64,000 nt of DNA from NCBI RefSeq assembly GCF_900605495.1, contig NZ_LR027602.1, forward strand, positions 607,797 through 671,796, read 5' to 3'. The notes under the pieces were generated by a model. It made no database searches and was not told where the DNA came from. It worked only from the letters and a program-made list of their open reading frames with translations. Source of the stretch: Bacilliculturomica massiliensis (GTDB taxonomy: Bacteria > Bacillota > Clostridia > Peptostreptococcales > Anaerovoracaceae). The position numbers and the translations under genes are program-made. This document shows, piece after piece, positions 26,429 to 34,299 of this stretch. The stretch's first letter is position 1. Each line of letters opens with the position of its first letter.

Positions 26429-27790
26429 ATGGCGGTACAGACAATCAGTGAGATGGTGGAAAAATCGAAAAAAGCCCAGCAGGTCTATGAGGGCTATACG
26501 CAGGAGCAGGTGGACGAAGCGGTGAAGCTCATTGCGAGAACGGTCTTTGATCACGCTCAGGAGCTGGCGAAAATGGCCGTGGAGGAGACGGGCATGGGAT
26601 GCTATGAGGACAAGGTCAATAAATGCTATGGAAAGTCGCGGATCATTTATCACCATCTGAAAGGGAAGAGATCGGTGGGCGTTATCGGCGAGGACAAGGA
26701 AAAGGGGCTCATCTACGTGGCGAAGCCCAAGGGCGTGGTGGGCTCTGTAGCTCCCTGCACCAACCCGGTGGTGACCGCCATGTGCAACGCCATGTTCGCG
26801 CTGAAGGGGAGAAATTCCATTATCATCGCCCCCCATCCCCGTGCGAAGAAATGCACGGCTTACACGGTGGAGCTGATCAATGAGAAGCTGGCGGCCAATT
26901 ACCCGGCGGATCTGATCCAGGTCATCGAGGAGCCGGATATTGAAACCACCGGAGAGCTGATGAAGGCTGTGGACGTGGTCATCGCCACAGGCGGCATGGG
27001 CATGGTCAAAGCCGCTTATTCCAGCGGCAAACCGGCATTTGGCGTAGGCGCCGGGAACGTGCAGTGCATCATCGACAGGGGCATGGATCTCTCCCAGGTC
27101 ATCCCCAAGGTGGTGACCGGCCGGGCTTTCGATAATGGGATCATCTGTTCCGGCGAGCAGATGGCTATCATTCACGAGGATGATTACGAGGAGGCGGTGA
27201 AGGCGTTCCAGGCAAACGGCGGATTCCTGATCAGGGATGAGGTCTCTCTGAGCAGACTGAGAGACGCCATGTTTGACGAGAAGGGCGTTATGAACAGAAA
27301 GCTGGTGGGACGCAGCGCCGCGGAGGTTGCGGAACTGGCGGGGATCAGCGTCCCGGAGGGAACGAAGGTCATCGTGGCGGAGCTGAGCGTTTCCGGCAGA
27401 GCGGATAAGTTCTGCAAGGAGAAGATGTGTCCCGTAATCGGACTGAAGACTTATAAGACCTTCGAAGAGGCGGTAGAGATCGCGGCGGCGAATCTGGAGT
27501 ATGAAGGACTGGGCCACACGGTAGCCATCCACAGCGACGATAAAGCCCATCTGATCTACGCCGGCGAAAAGCTGCACGTGAGCCGGATTCTGGTCAACCA
27601 GATCGGCGCCACTATGAACGGAGGAAGTTTTGTGAACGGTCTGGCGCCCACCACCACGCTGGGCTGCGGTTCCTGGGGCAATAACAGCATTTCAGAGAAT
27701 CTGGATTTCAAGCATCTCATCAACATCACACGGGTAGCCTGCGTCATCGAAGGGGCGGTCCAGCCCTCTGATGAAGAAATCTGGAGCTAA
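26429..27790 (+). CDS. Acylating (CoA-dependent) aldehyde dehydrogenase
   Basis: A 453-residue cytoplasmic enzyme that oxidises an aldehyde with NAD(P) and CoA to an acyl-CoA, or the reverse. It belongs to the acylating branch that includes acetaldehyde, succinate-semialdehyde and sulfoacetaldehyde dehydrogenases. The cysteine motif DNGIICSGEQ is typical, as are PKGVVGSVAPCTNPV near residue 105 and FGVGAGNVQ. It lacks the alcohol dehydrogenase half of AdhE. The start is ATG 26429, with GAGGAGG at 26414-26420. It is the first gene of a sigma-54-driven operon with a SucCD-type synthetase; the likely role is semialdehyde to acyl-CoA. Confidence 0.88.
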   Translation: MAVQTISEMVEKSKKAQQVYEGYTQEQVDEAVKLIARTVFDHAQELAKMAVEETGMGCYEDKVNKCYGKSRIIYHHLKGKRSVGVIGEDKEKGLIYVAKPKGVVGSVAPCTNPVVTAMCNAMFALKGRNSIIIAPHPRAKKCTAYTVELINEKLAANYPADLIQVIEEPDIETTGELMKAVDVVIATGGMGMVKAAYSSGKPAFGVGAGNVQCIIDRGMDLSQVIPKVVTGRAFDNGIICSGEQMAIIHEDDYEEAVKAFQANGGFLIRDEVSLSRLRDAMFDEKGVMNRKLVGRSAAEVAELAGISVPEGTKVIVAELSVSGRADKFCKEKMCPVIGLKTYKTFEEAVEIAAANLEYEGLGHTVAIHSDDKAHLIYAGEKLHVSRILVNQIGATMNGGSFVNGLAPTTTLGCGSWGNNSISENLDFKHLINITRVACVIEGAVQPSDEEIWS

Positions 27791-27814
27791 AGAAAGCGAA
27801 CCGGGGGTAATCTT

Positions 27815-28963
27815 ATGAAACTAATGGAATATCAGGCGCGGGAGTGCTTTGAGCGGTACGGAGTGCCGGTGATGAAAGGGGTCGTCGTGGACGATCCCTC
27901 GAAGGTACGGGAAAAAGTAAAGGCGCTGACCTTTCCTGTGGTGGTCAAGGCCCAGGTACAGATCGGAGGCCGCGGCAAGGCGGGAGGCATCCGCTTTGCG
28001 GAGACGGTGGAAGAGGCGGAGGAGATCTCCGCAGAGCTGCTTCACAGAGAGCTGCGGGGACTTATGGTGGACCGACTCATGATCGTGGAGAAGGCCGCGG
28101 GGATACAGGAATGCTATCTGTCCATCGTGCTGGACAGATCGGCCAAGTGTCCCTGTATTATCTTTTCCGCCAAGGGCGGGGTGGATATCGAAGAAACGGC
28201 TTCGAAGGAGCCGGAAGCCATCGTCAGGACGCAGATCGATCCTTTCGTGGGCGTCCGCAGGTATATGGCTTCCTATCTGCTCAGCAGGACGGGTCTGCCG
28301 CTGGAGCTGGCGGACAGCCTGTTTGATCTGTTAAAAAATCTCTATCGCTTCTTTGTGGAGTCCGACGCCATGCTGGCTGAGATCAACCCGCTTCTGATCT
28401 GCGAAGGGAACAGCCTGCTGGCGCTGGACGGAAAGGTGGATGTGGATGACAGCGCCCTGTACCGTCAGCCGCAGCTGCTTCCATACGGGGAAGCGGTCCG
28501 CAGAGAGGAACTGGCGGCGGAGGCGCAGAAATACGGCCTGCTGTATATTTCCGTGGACGGGGAAGGCGACATCGGAGTCGTCAGCAACGGCTCCGGAATG
28601 CTCATGTCCAGCATGGATCTGATCTCCGGCGCGGGGATGACCGTGGGAGCGGTGATGGATCTGGGCGGCGGGGCCGCCGCGGATAAGATAAAGGAGGCTG
28701 TCCGGATCATGTTCCTGAATCGGAAGCTCCGTTATCTGTTCCTGAATATCTTCGGCGGGATCACCCGCTGCGACGAGGTAGTCAGAGGCGTGCTGGCGGG
28801 TCTGGATGGGATCCCGCCGGAAAGTACGCTCATATTGAGACTGGAGGGGACAAATAAAGAGAAGGGGCTGGCCATGCTGGCCGAAGCCGGGGATTCGGTG
28901 ATCTCCGTGGACGGTCTGGCGGCGGGCGTCGAGGCTCTGCGCGGGAGGAGGAATGGAAAATGA
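27815..28963 (+). CDS. sucC: SucC-like ADP-forming acyl-CoA synthetase, beta subunit
   Basis: A 382-residue ATP-grasp subunit of the succinyl-CoA synthetase family. It opens with MEYQARECFERYGVPV, then VVKAQVQIGGRGKAGGIRFA (ATP-grasp lysine region). The C-terminal flavodoxin-like domain has GGGAAADKI and LFLNIFGGITRCDEVV. Paired with SucD it would turn an acyl-CoA into free acid and ATP. The last base pairs overlap the sucD start (ATGA), so the subunits are coupled. Homologues in sulfoacetate pathways (SauD) are alternatives; substrate unproven. Confidence 0.88.
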   Translation: MKLMEYQARECFERYGVPVMKGVVVDDPSKVREKVKALTFPVVVKAQVQIGGRGKAGGIRFAETVEEAEEISAELLHRELRGLMVDRLMIVEKAAGIQECYLSIVLDRSAKCPCIIFSAKGGVDIEETASKEPEAIVRTQIDPFVGVRRYMASYLLSRTGLPLELADSLFDLLKNLYRFFVESDAMLAEINPLLICEGNSLLALDGKVDVDDSALYRQPQLLPYGEAVRREELAAEAQKYGLLYISVDGEGDIGVVSNGSGMLMSSMDLISGAGMTVGAVMDLGGGAAADKIKEAVRIMFLNRKLRYLFLNIFGGITRCDEVVRGVLAGLDGIPPESTLILRLEGTNKEKGLAMLAEAGDSVISVDGLAAGVEALRGRRNGK

Positions 28964-29829
28964 GCATTCTGGTAGATGAAAACACAAAATTGATCGTGCA
29001 GGGGATCACAGGCCGCGAGGGCAGCTTTCACACCCGGCAGATGCTGGAGTACGGCACGAAAGTAGTGGCGGGAGTTACGCCGGGAAAGGGCGGGCAGACC
29101 TGCGAGGGGGTGCCGGTCTTCAACACCGTCAGGGAGGCGGCGGAAGCCACGGGAGCCAACGCAACGATCCTGTTCGTTCCCGCCAGATTTACCATGGACG
29201 GCATCTGCGAGGCCATGGACGCGGAGATCCCTCTGATCGTGACCATCGCGGAGCATGTGCCGGTGCAGGACATGATGAATGTCTATCACATGAAAAAGGA
29301 GCGAAACTGTACCATCATCGGGCCGAATTCCTTTGGTATCATCTCGCCGGGAAAATCCAAGGCGGGCTTTATGGCGCACCGCATCTTTTCCCAGGGCGGC
29401 GTGGCGCTCATGTCCAGAAGCGCCACCAACTGCTATGAGACCGTACAGATGCTGACCCAAAACGGCATCGGCCAGTCCACCTGCATCGGAGTGGGCGGCG
29501 ACATGATACCAGGTTCTACCTTTGCGGAGCTCCTGCCCGCGCTGCAGGAGGATGAACAGACCAAGGCCATCGTACTGATCGGCGAGATCGGCGGCAACGA
29601 GGAGGAGCTGGCCGCCGCGTATATCAGAGAACACGTGACGAAGCCTGTGGTAGCGCTCATCGCGGGGAAAAACGCGCCCAGAGGCAAAAGCATGGGCCAC
29701 GCCGGAGCCATTATCTCCGCCGATGGAACGGGCAGCGCCGCAAGCAAGGAAAGATCCCTGAGGGAAGCCGGCGTATCCATTGCGGAAAGTACGGCGGAGA
29801 TCGTCGGGCTTTTGAAGAAGCTGCTGTAG
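28960..29829 (+). CDS. sucD: SucD-like ADP-forming acyl-CoA synthetase, alpha subunit
   Basis: A 289-residue CoA-binding subunit. The Rossmann-type N-terminus has VQGITGREGSFHTRQMLEYG, VVAGVTPGKGG and the PARFT segment; the phosphohistidine loop is MGHAGAI near residue 245. Length and motifs are standard SucD. Together with the SucC-like partner it should form ATP by substrate-level phosphorylation, which is the energy-yielding step of the proposed pathway. It is followed by a 13-bp tandem repeat array before the malic enzyme gene. Confidence 0.9.
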   Translation: MSILVDENTKLIVQGITGREGSFHTRQMLEYGTKVVAGVTPGKGGQTCEGVPVFNTVREAAEATGANATILFVPARFTMDGICEAMDAEIPLIVTIAEHVPVQDMMNVYHMKKERNCTIIGPNSFGIISPGKSKAGFMAHRIFSQGGVALMSRSATNCYETVQMLTQNGIGQSTCIGVGGDMIPGSTFAELLPALQEDEQTKAIVLIGEIGGNEEELAAAYIREHVTKPVVALIAGKNAPRGKSMGHAGAIISADGTGSAASKERSLREAGVSIAESTAEIVGLLKKLL

Positions 29830-29833
29830 ATGG

Positions 29834-29942
29834 GGCGGCCGGACACGGTGACCGGATGCATTGTCCGGACGTATTGACCGGATGCATTGGCCGGACACGT
29901 TGGCCGGACACGTTGACCCACCGGCCGCGTTGACCGGCGGTG
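29834..29942 (+). repeat. 13-bp tandem repeat array between sucD and the malic enzyme gene
   Basis: Units of the form TTGNCCGGAYRYR follow each other at 29848, 29861, 29874, 29887 and 29900. TTGGCCGGACACG is exactly doubled (29887-29899 and 29900-29912), and further irregular units run to 29942. It lies inside an operon, in a 141-bp gap, with no open frame kept. Confidence 0.8.
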
Positions 29943-29970
29943 TTCTGAACCGGATAAAGGAGGAGAGGCG

Positions 29971-31143
29971 ATGAATATACAGAAAAAATCCCTGGCGTTT
30001 CACGAAAAGTGGAGAGGAAAGCTGGAGATCAAAAGCAAGGTGCCGGTGAAGACGGCCATGGACCTTTCTCTGGCGTACACGCCGGGGGTGGCGGAGCCCT
30101 GCCGCCGGATACGAGATAAGGCCGCCGACGTGTACAAATACACGGGGAAAGGCAATATGGTGGCTGTGGTGACCGACGGCACGGCTGTGCTGGGGCTGGG
30201 CGACATCGGACCGGAGGCCGCCCTCCCCGTCATGGAGGGAAAGGCCGTTCTGTTCCGGGAATTTGGCGGAGTGGACGCCTTGCCCATCTGCGTGGCGTCT
30301 AAGGACGTAGAGGATATCGTTCGGACCGTGAAGCTGATCGAACCGGTGTTCGGCGGCATCAATCTGGAGGACATTTCATCTCCCCGGTGCGCGGAGATCG
30401 AGCGGAGGCTGAAGGATGAACTGTCGATCCCGGTGTTTCACGACGATCAGCACGGCACTGCGGTGGTGGTGACCGCGGCGCTGGTCAACGGGCTGAAGGT
30501 AGTGGGTAAGGAATGGAAAAACGTGACGGTGGCCATGAGCGGCGCGGGAGCGGCGGGCTCCGCCATCGCGCGCATGCTGCTGTCCATGGGCGTGGGAAAT
30601 CTGATCGTGTGCGGCAGCAGAGGTATCTTAAACAGGAAGGATGTCTGCGCCAACTGGGTGCATCAGGAGATCGCGGAGATGACGAATCCGGAGTGCAGGA
30701 CCGGGGGGCTGGCCGAAGCCATGAAGGGAGCGGACGTCTTCATTGGAGTTTCCGCCCCCAATATCGTTACGGAAGAGATGGTGGCGTCCATGGCGGACCG
30801 GGCCATCGTATTTCCCATGGCCAACCCGGATCCGGAGATCCTGCCGGAACTGGCGCTGCATGCGGGGGCCGCCGTTGTGGGGACCGGCCGTTCCGATTTC
30901 CCAAATCAGATCAACAATGTGCTGGCTTTTCCGGGAATTTTCCGCGGAGCTCTGGACGCCAAGGCTTCAGAGATCAACGAGGCCATGAAGATCGCCGCGG
31001 CTCAGGCTATCGCCGGGCTGGTGGGAGAGGATGAGCTCTGCGCCGGACATATCATCCCATCGCCCCTTGACGAGCGGGTGGCCAAGGCTGTGGCCGACGC
31101 CGTTTACAGCGCCGCCATGGCCTCGGGCGCGGTCCGCAGATAG
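29971..31143 (+). CDS. Malic enzyme (NAD(P)-dependent, short form)
   Basis: Oxidatively decarboxylates malate to pyruvate with NAD(P). At 390 residues it is the short bacterial form without a phosphotransacetylase tail. YTPGVAEPC, TDGTAVLGLGDIGPEAALPV, VFHDDQHGTAVV and the GxGxxG-type SGAGAAGSAIARML nucleotide-binding motif are visible. Cofactor preference cannot be settled by eye. AAAGGAGGAGAGGCG precedes ATG 29971. Its place in this operon, beside a LarA-type racemase, suggests handling of malate stereoisomers or supply of pyruvate as amino acceptor. Confidence 0.93.
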   Translation: MNIQKKSLAFHEKWRGKLEIKSKVPVKTAMDLSLAYTPGVAEPCRRIRDKAADVYKYTGKGNMVAVVTDGTAVLGLGDIGPEAALPVMEGKAVLFREFGGVDALPICVASKDVEDIVRTVKLIEPVFGGINLEDISSPRCAEIERRLKDELSIPVFHDDQHGTAVVVTAALVNGLKVVGKEWKNVTVAMSGAGAAGSAIARMLLSMGVGNLIVCGSRGILNRKDVCANWVHQEIAEMTNPECRTGGLAEAMKGADVFIGVSAPNIVTEEMVASMADRAIVFPMANPDPEILPELALHAGAAVVGTGRSDFPNQINNVLAFPGIFRGALDAKASEINEAMKIAAAQAIAGLVGEDELCAGHIIPSPLDERVAKAVADAVYSAAMASGAVRR

Positions 31144-31158
31144 GGGGCGGTGAGGGCG

Positions 31159-32424
31159 ATGAAAGTTGAACTGAACTATGCAAAAGAAACGATGAGCTGC
31201 ACAGTTCCGGACGAAAATTATCTGGGAACGCTGCTGCCGGAAGCGCCGGCCGCCGGTCTGCGGGGCGAGGCGGAAGTGCTGCGGGCACTGGAACACCCGG
31301 TGGGAAGCAGGCGCCTGCGGGAACTGGTGCGGCCGGGACAGAAGATCGCTCTGGTCACCAGCGATATCACCAGACCTGTGCCCAGCTCCCGCATTCTGCC
31401 GCTGGTCATGGAAGAGCTGAGAGCCGGCGGCGTACAGGATGAAGATGTGACGGTGGTGCTGGCTCTGGGCAGTCACCGGCCTCACAGTTCGGAGGAAAAA
31501 AGGCGGCTGACGGGGGAGCAGATCTATGACTCCCCTGTCTGCGTGGTGGACAGCGATGCCTCCGACTGCGTGCGTCTGGGCGTCTGCCGCAACGGAACTC
31601 CGGTGGATATCTTTCGGCGGGTAGCGGAGGCGGATTTCCGCATCTGTATCGGGAATGTAGAATTTCATTATTTCGCCGGCTATTCGGGAGGCTGCAAGGC
31701 CCTCATGCCAGGCGTATCCAGCCGGGAGGCCATTCAGGCCAACCATTCCAACATGACGAGACCGGGAGCCCACGCAGGAAATCTGGACGGGAACCCGGTG
31801 CGGCAGGATATCGACCAGATCACGGAGTTCATCTCTGTGGATTTTATCGTGAACGTGGTGCTTGACGACCACAAGGAGATCGTGCGGGCGGAGGCGGGCC
31901 ACAGCATTGAGGCCCACAGAGAGGCCTGCGCCTACCTGGACCGCATGTACAAAATACCGCTGAGGGAGAAGGCGGATATCGTGCTGTTCTCCCCCGGGGG
32001 ATATCCGAAGGACATCAATCTGTATCAGGCGCAGAAAGGACTGGACAACGCCGGACACGCCGTTAAGGACGGCGGGATCCTCATCTGGTGCGCTTCCGCC
32101 CGGGAAGGCTTTGGAGAAAAGACCTTCGAGGACTGGATGCTGCACAAGACGCCTGACGAGATGATCGGCGAGATCCGATCTCATTTCAAGCTGGGCGGCC
32201 ACAAGGCGGCGGCCATCGCAATGGTTTTGAAACGGGCGGAGATCTACTTCGTCTCCGATCTGGAAAAGACTCTGGTGGAACAGATGGGCATGCGGCACTT
32301 CGACTCCCTTCAGCAGGCGGTAGATGAGGCGCTGCGGGCCCAGAGGGTGAAAGGGATCCGGCCGAAGGTGCTGGTCATGCCGCTGGCAGGTTCCACCCTT
32401 CCTGCGGCGGAAACGGACCGGTAG
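31159..32424 (+). CDS. LarA-family nickel-pincer racemase/epimerase homologue
   Basis: A 421-residue member of the LarA (DUF2088) superfamily, whose founder is the nickel-dependent lactate racemase. LALGSHRPHSS carries the first metal/catalytic histidines, and NVEFHYFAGYSGGCKALMPG holds the His and the Lys that binds the pincer cofactor in LarA. The family also includes malate and other 2-hydroxyacid racemases. The start is ATG 31159, preferred over GTG 31150. It is 15 bp after the malic enzyme gene. No cofactor-making larB, larC or larE gene is in the window, so these would have to lie elsewhere. Confidence 0.85.
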   Translation: MKVELNYAKETMSCTVPDENYLGTLLPEAPAAGLRGEAEVLRALEHPVGSRRLRELVRPGQKIALVTSDITRPVPSSRILPLVMEELRAGGVQDEDVTVVLALGSHRPHSSEEKRRLTGEQIYDSPVCVVDSDASDCVRLGVCRNGTPVDIFRRVAEADFRICIGNVEFHYFAGYSGGCKALMPGVSSREAIQANHSNMTRPGAHAGNLDGNPVRQDIDQITEFISVDFIVNVVLDDHKEIVRAEAGHSIEAHREACAYLDRMYKIPLREKADIVLFSPGGYPKDINLYQAQKGLDNAGHAVKDGGILIWCASAREGFGEKTFEDWMLHKTPDEMIGEIRSHFKLGGHKAAAIAMVLKRAEIYFVSDLEKTLVEQMGMRHFDSLQQAVDEALRAQRVKGIRPKVLVMPLAGSTLPAAETDR

Positions 32425-32443
32425 CGGGTTCGGCAGCCGGAAG

Positions 32444-32530
32444 GGGACTGAGACCGGGAGCGGGATCGGCAGCAGGCCGGGACTGAGACCGGGAGCGGGA
32501 TCGGCAGCAGACACGGGACTGAGACCGCAG
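32444..32530 (+). repeat. About 35-bp tandem repeats downstream of the larA-like gene
   Basis: Units beginning GGGACTGAGACCG start at 32444, 32479 and 32515 (periods 35 and 36). The first two units are almost identical through GGGATCGGCAGCAG; the third is cut short. The array is noncoding and ends before the hairpin at 32582. Confidence 0.8.
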
Positions 32531-32581
32531 GCAGAACTGCGGGCAGGACAGCCAGAGACGGGCAGACAAATAAAGAATGTC

Positions 32582-32634
32582 ACAGCGCAAAGGGCGCGCC
32601 GCAAATAAGAAGCGGCGCGCCCTTCCTGCGCTGT
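32582..32634. terminator. Long GC hairpin between converging larA-like and aminotransferase genes
   Basis: ACAGCGC (32582-32588) pairs with GCGCTGT (32628-32634), and inside it AAGGGCGCGCCGC pairs with GCGGCGCGCCCTT around a short loop. T-run support is weak on the plus strand (TTGTCTTCTG), but the stem is very stable and sits between converging units. Confidence 0.65.
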
Positions 32635-32697
32635 TGTCTTCTGTTATGAGAGAGAGAAGCCCCGGAGCGGGGCCGGCTCAGCGGCTTCTGCCGGCCG

Positions 32698-34065
32698 TCA
32701 CCGGTTACCGCCGGAGACGAACAGGGCGATCTGTTTTTCCAGAATGTCAAGTCCAGCTGTCAGCTGCTCGTCGCTGAGGCACAGGGGCATCAGCAGGCGA
32801 ATGGTCTGACCGTACACCCCGGCGTTCTTTACCACCAGACCGTTTTTCTTGCAGCCGGCCATGATCGTGTTCGCCGCTTCCGTGTACGGTTCCTTTGTCT
32901 CCCGGTCCTTTACAAATTCCAGGGACAGCATGGCTCCGGTGCCGCGCACGTCGCCGATGACCGGATAGGCTTCATACCATTCCCTGAAGCGTTTCATGGT
33001 CTTTTCGCCGATGGCCCGGGCTTTCGCCGCAAAGTCATCGCGCTCCATGATCTCCAGCACCTTCATGGCAGCGGCGCAGGCCAGAGGATTTCCGCCGTAG
33101 GTCCCGCCCAGCTGTCCGCCAAGGGCAGGGGCTTCCATCACCTCGTCTCTTCCGGTGACGGCGCTGATGGGGATGCCGGCGGCGATGGATTTCGCGCTGG
33201 TCATCAGATCGGGGTATACGCCGGCGTCAGCCCAGTATTCTGTAGCGAACATGCGGCCCGTCCGGCAGTAGCCGGTCTGGATCTCATCGGCGATGAGCAG
33301 GATGCCGTGGCGGTCGCAGATTTTGCGCAGCTCTTTTACGTAGGATATGGGAGCCGCAACGAAGCCGGATTCGCCCTGAACCGGTTCCAGAATAACAGCG
33401 GCCACCGTGTCCGGGGACACGGACTCGTCCAGCATATTGCACAGCTGTTTCAGATAATAGTCCACAGCCTGATCTTCGCTGATCCCCTGCGGGCGGTGAT
33501 ACAGGTCGGGATAGGGGGCCCGGTATACGCCCTGGCAGAGAGGGCCGAAACCGGTCTGGTAAGGGTTGGCGGAAGCGGTCAGCGTCATGGCCATGTAGGT
33601 CCGGCCGTGAAAAGCCCCGGTGAAGGCGATGATATTGGGCCGTTTCGTATAGCATCTGGCGATCTTGACCGCGTTATCCACGGCTTCCGAGCCACAGTTG
33701 AAGAAGGCCGTTCTTTTTTTGTGACTGCCCGGGGTCAGCCGGTTCAGCCGTTCTGCCAGATCCACGTACTCGCTGTAATGGAAGGTGTTGATCTGCGGGT
33801 GGAAATAACGGTCCGCCTGTTTTTTTACAGCCTCCACCACTTCCGGATCGCTGTGTCCGATGTTCATGACGCCGATCCCGCCCACGAAGTCCAGGAAGAT
33901 GTTGCCGTCCAGATCCTCCACCACCGCACCTTCGGCGCGGCTGATGGCGCAGGGAGTGGCGCAGCTGATGGAGGAAGGGATCTCAGAAGCCCGCTTGTGG
34001 ATGACGAGCTGAGATTTGGGACCCGGAAGGGGGGTGACGATCTTAGGTAATGCATCTCTTAACAT
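32698..34065 (-). CDS. Class III aminotransferase (GabT-like)
   Basis: A 455-residue PLP enzyme of the omega-amino-acid group. Visible are FLDFVGGIGVMNIGHSDPEV, FFNCGSEAVDNAVKIAR, FHGRTYMAM, LIADEIQTGYCRTG (the Asp that binds PLP) and SAKSIAAGIPISAVTG with the PLP lysine. Known members act on 4-aminobutyrate, beta-alanine, taurine or 5-aminovalerate and give semialdehydes. AGGAGGTTTCCAATT precedes the start. It has its own minus-strand sigma-54 promoter at 34117-34131. The product would suit the acylating aldehyde dehydrogenase at 26429. The natural substrate is unproven. Confidence 0.9.
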   Translation of the reverse strand: MLRDALPKIVTPLPGPKSQLVIHKRASEIPSSISCATPCAISRAEGAVVEDLDGNIFLDFVGGIGVMNIGHSDPEVVEAVKKQADRYFHPQINTFHYSEYVDLAERLNRLTPGSHKKRTAFFNCGSEAVDNAVKIARCYTKRPNIIAFTGAFHGRTYMAMTLTASANPYQTGFGPLCQGVYRAPYPDLYHRPQGISEDQAVDYYLKQLCNMLDESVSPDTVAAVILEPVQGESGFVAAPISYVKELRKICDRHGILLIADEIQTGYCRTGRMFATEYWADAGVYPDLMTSAKSIAAGIPISAVTGRDEVMEAPALGGQLGGTYGGNPLACAAAMKVLEIMERDDFAAKARAIGEKTMKRFREWYEAYPVIGDVRGTGAMLSLEFVKDRETKEPYTEAANTIMAGCKKNGLVVKNAGVYGQTIRLLMPLCLSDEQLTAGLDILEKQIALFVSGGNR

Positions 34066-34116
34066 AATTGGAAACCTCCTGTTTCAAATGGTTCATGATT
34101 GTTTTCTTTATGTAAT

Positions 34117-34131
34117 GCAAGGTCCGTGCCA
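34117..34131 (-). promoter_or_regulatory. Sigma-54 (-24/-12) promoter of the aminotransferase gene
   Basis: Read on the minus strand: TGGCACGGACCTTGC, an exact match to TGGCAC-N5-TTGC, with GG and GC ten bases apart. Predicted start near 34105, about 40 bases before the ATG at 34065. Operator-like sites lie about 110-140 bp upstream (34237-34272). Confidence 0.88.
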
Positions 34132-34236
34132 TGCCGGAAGCCGTTTTTTCCCGCGGCCCGTCCCGGGGAGAAACAGCAGGATCGCGGCGGGTCAGAGGTT
34201 TGCAAAACGGCGTCCGGGTCCGGGGCCGGAAATTTC

Positions 34237-34279
34237 TATCAAAAAAATAGTTGCTCTTTCAAAAAAATGATAGTAGGAT
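34237..34279 (+). promoter_or_regulatory. Regulator promoter with operator in its spacer
   Basis: A sigma-A-like pair TTGCTC (34251-34256) and TAGGAT (34274-34279), with a 17-bp spacer, faces the regulator gene. The spacer contains TTTCAAAAAAATGATA (34257-34272), a relative of the operator at 26273-26288, and TATCAAAAAAATAG lies at 34237. One site could thus block the regulator's own promoter and activate the divergent aminotransferase promoter. Confidence 0.6.
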
Positions 34280-34299
34280 TCAGTTAAAGGGAAGGACGG

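Noticed and set aside
29834-32530. Intergenic tandem arrays as CRISPR
   Set aside because: Units are 13 or 35 bp in direct contact without unique spacers, and no cas gene is in the window.
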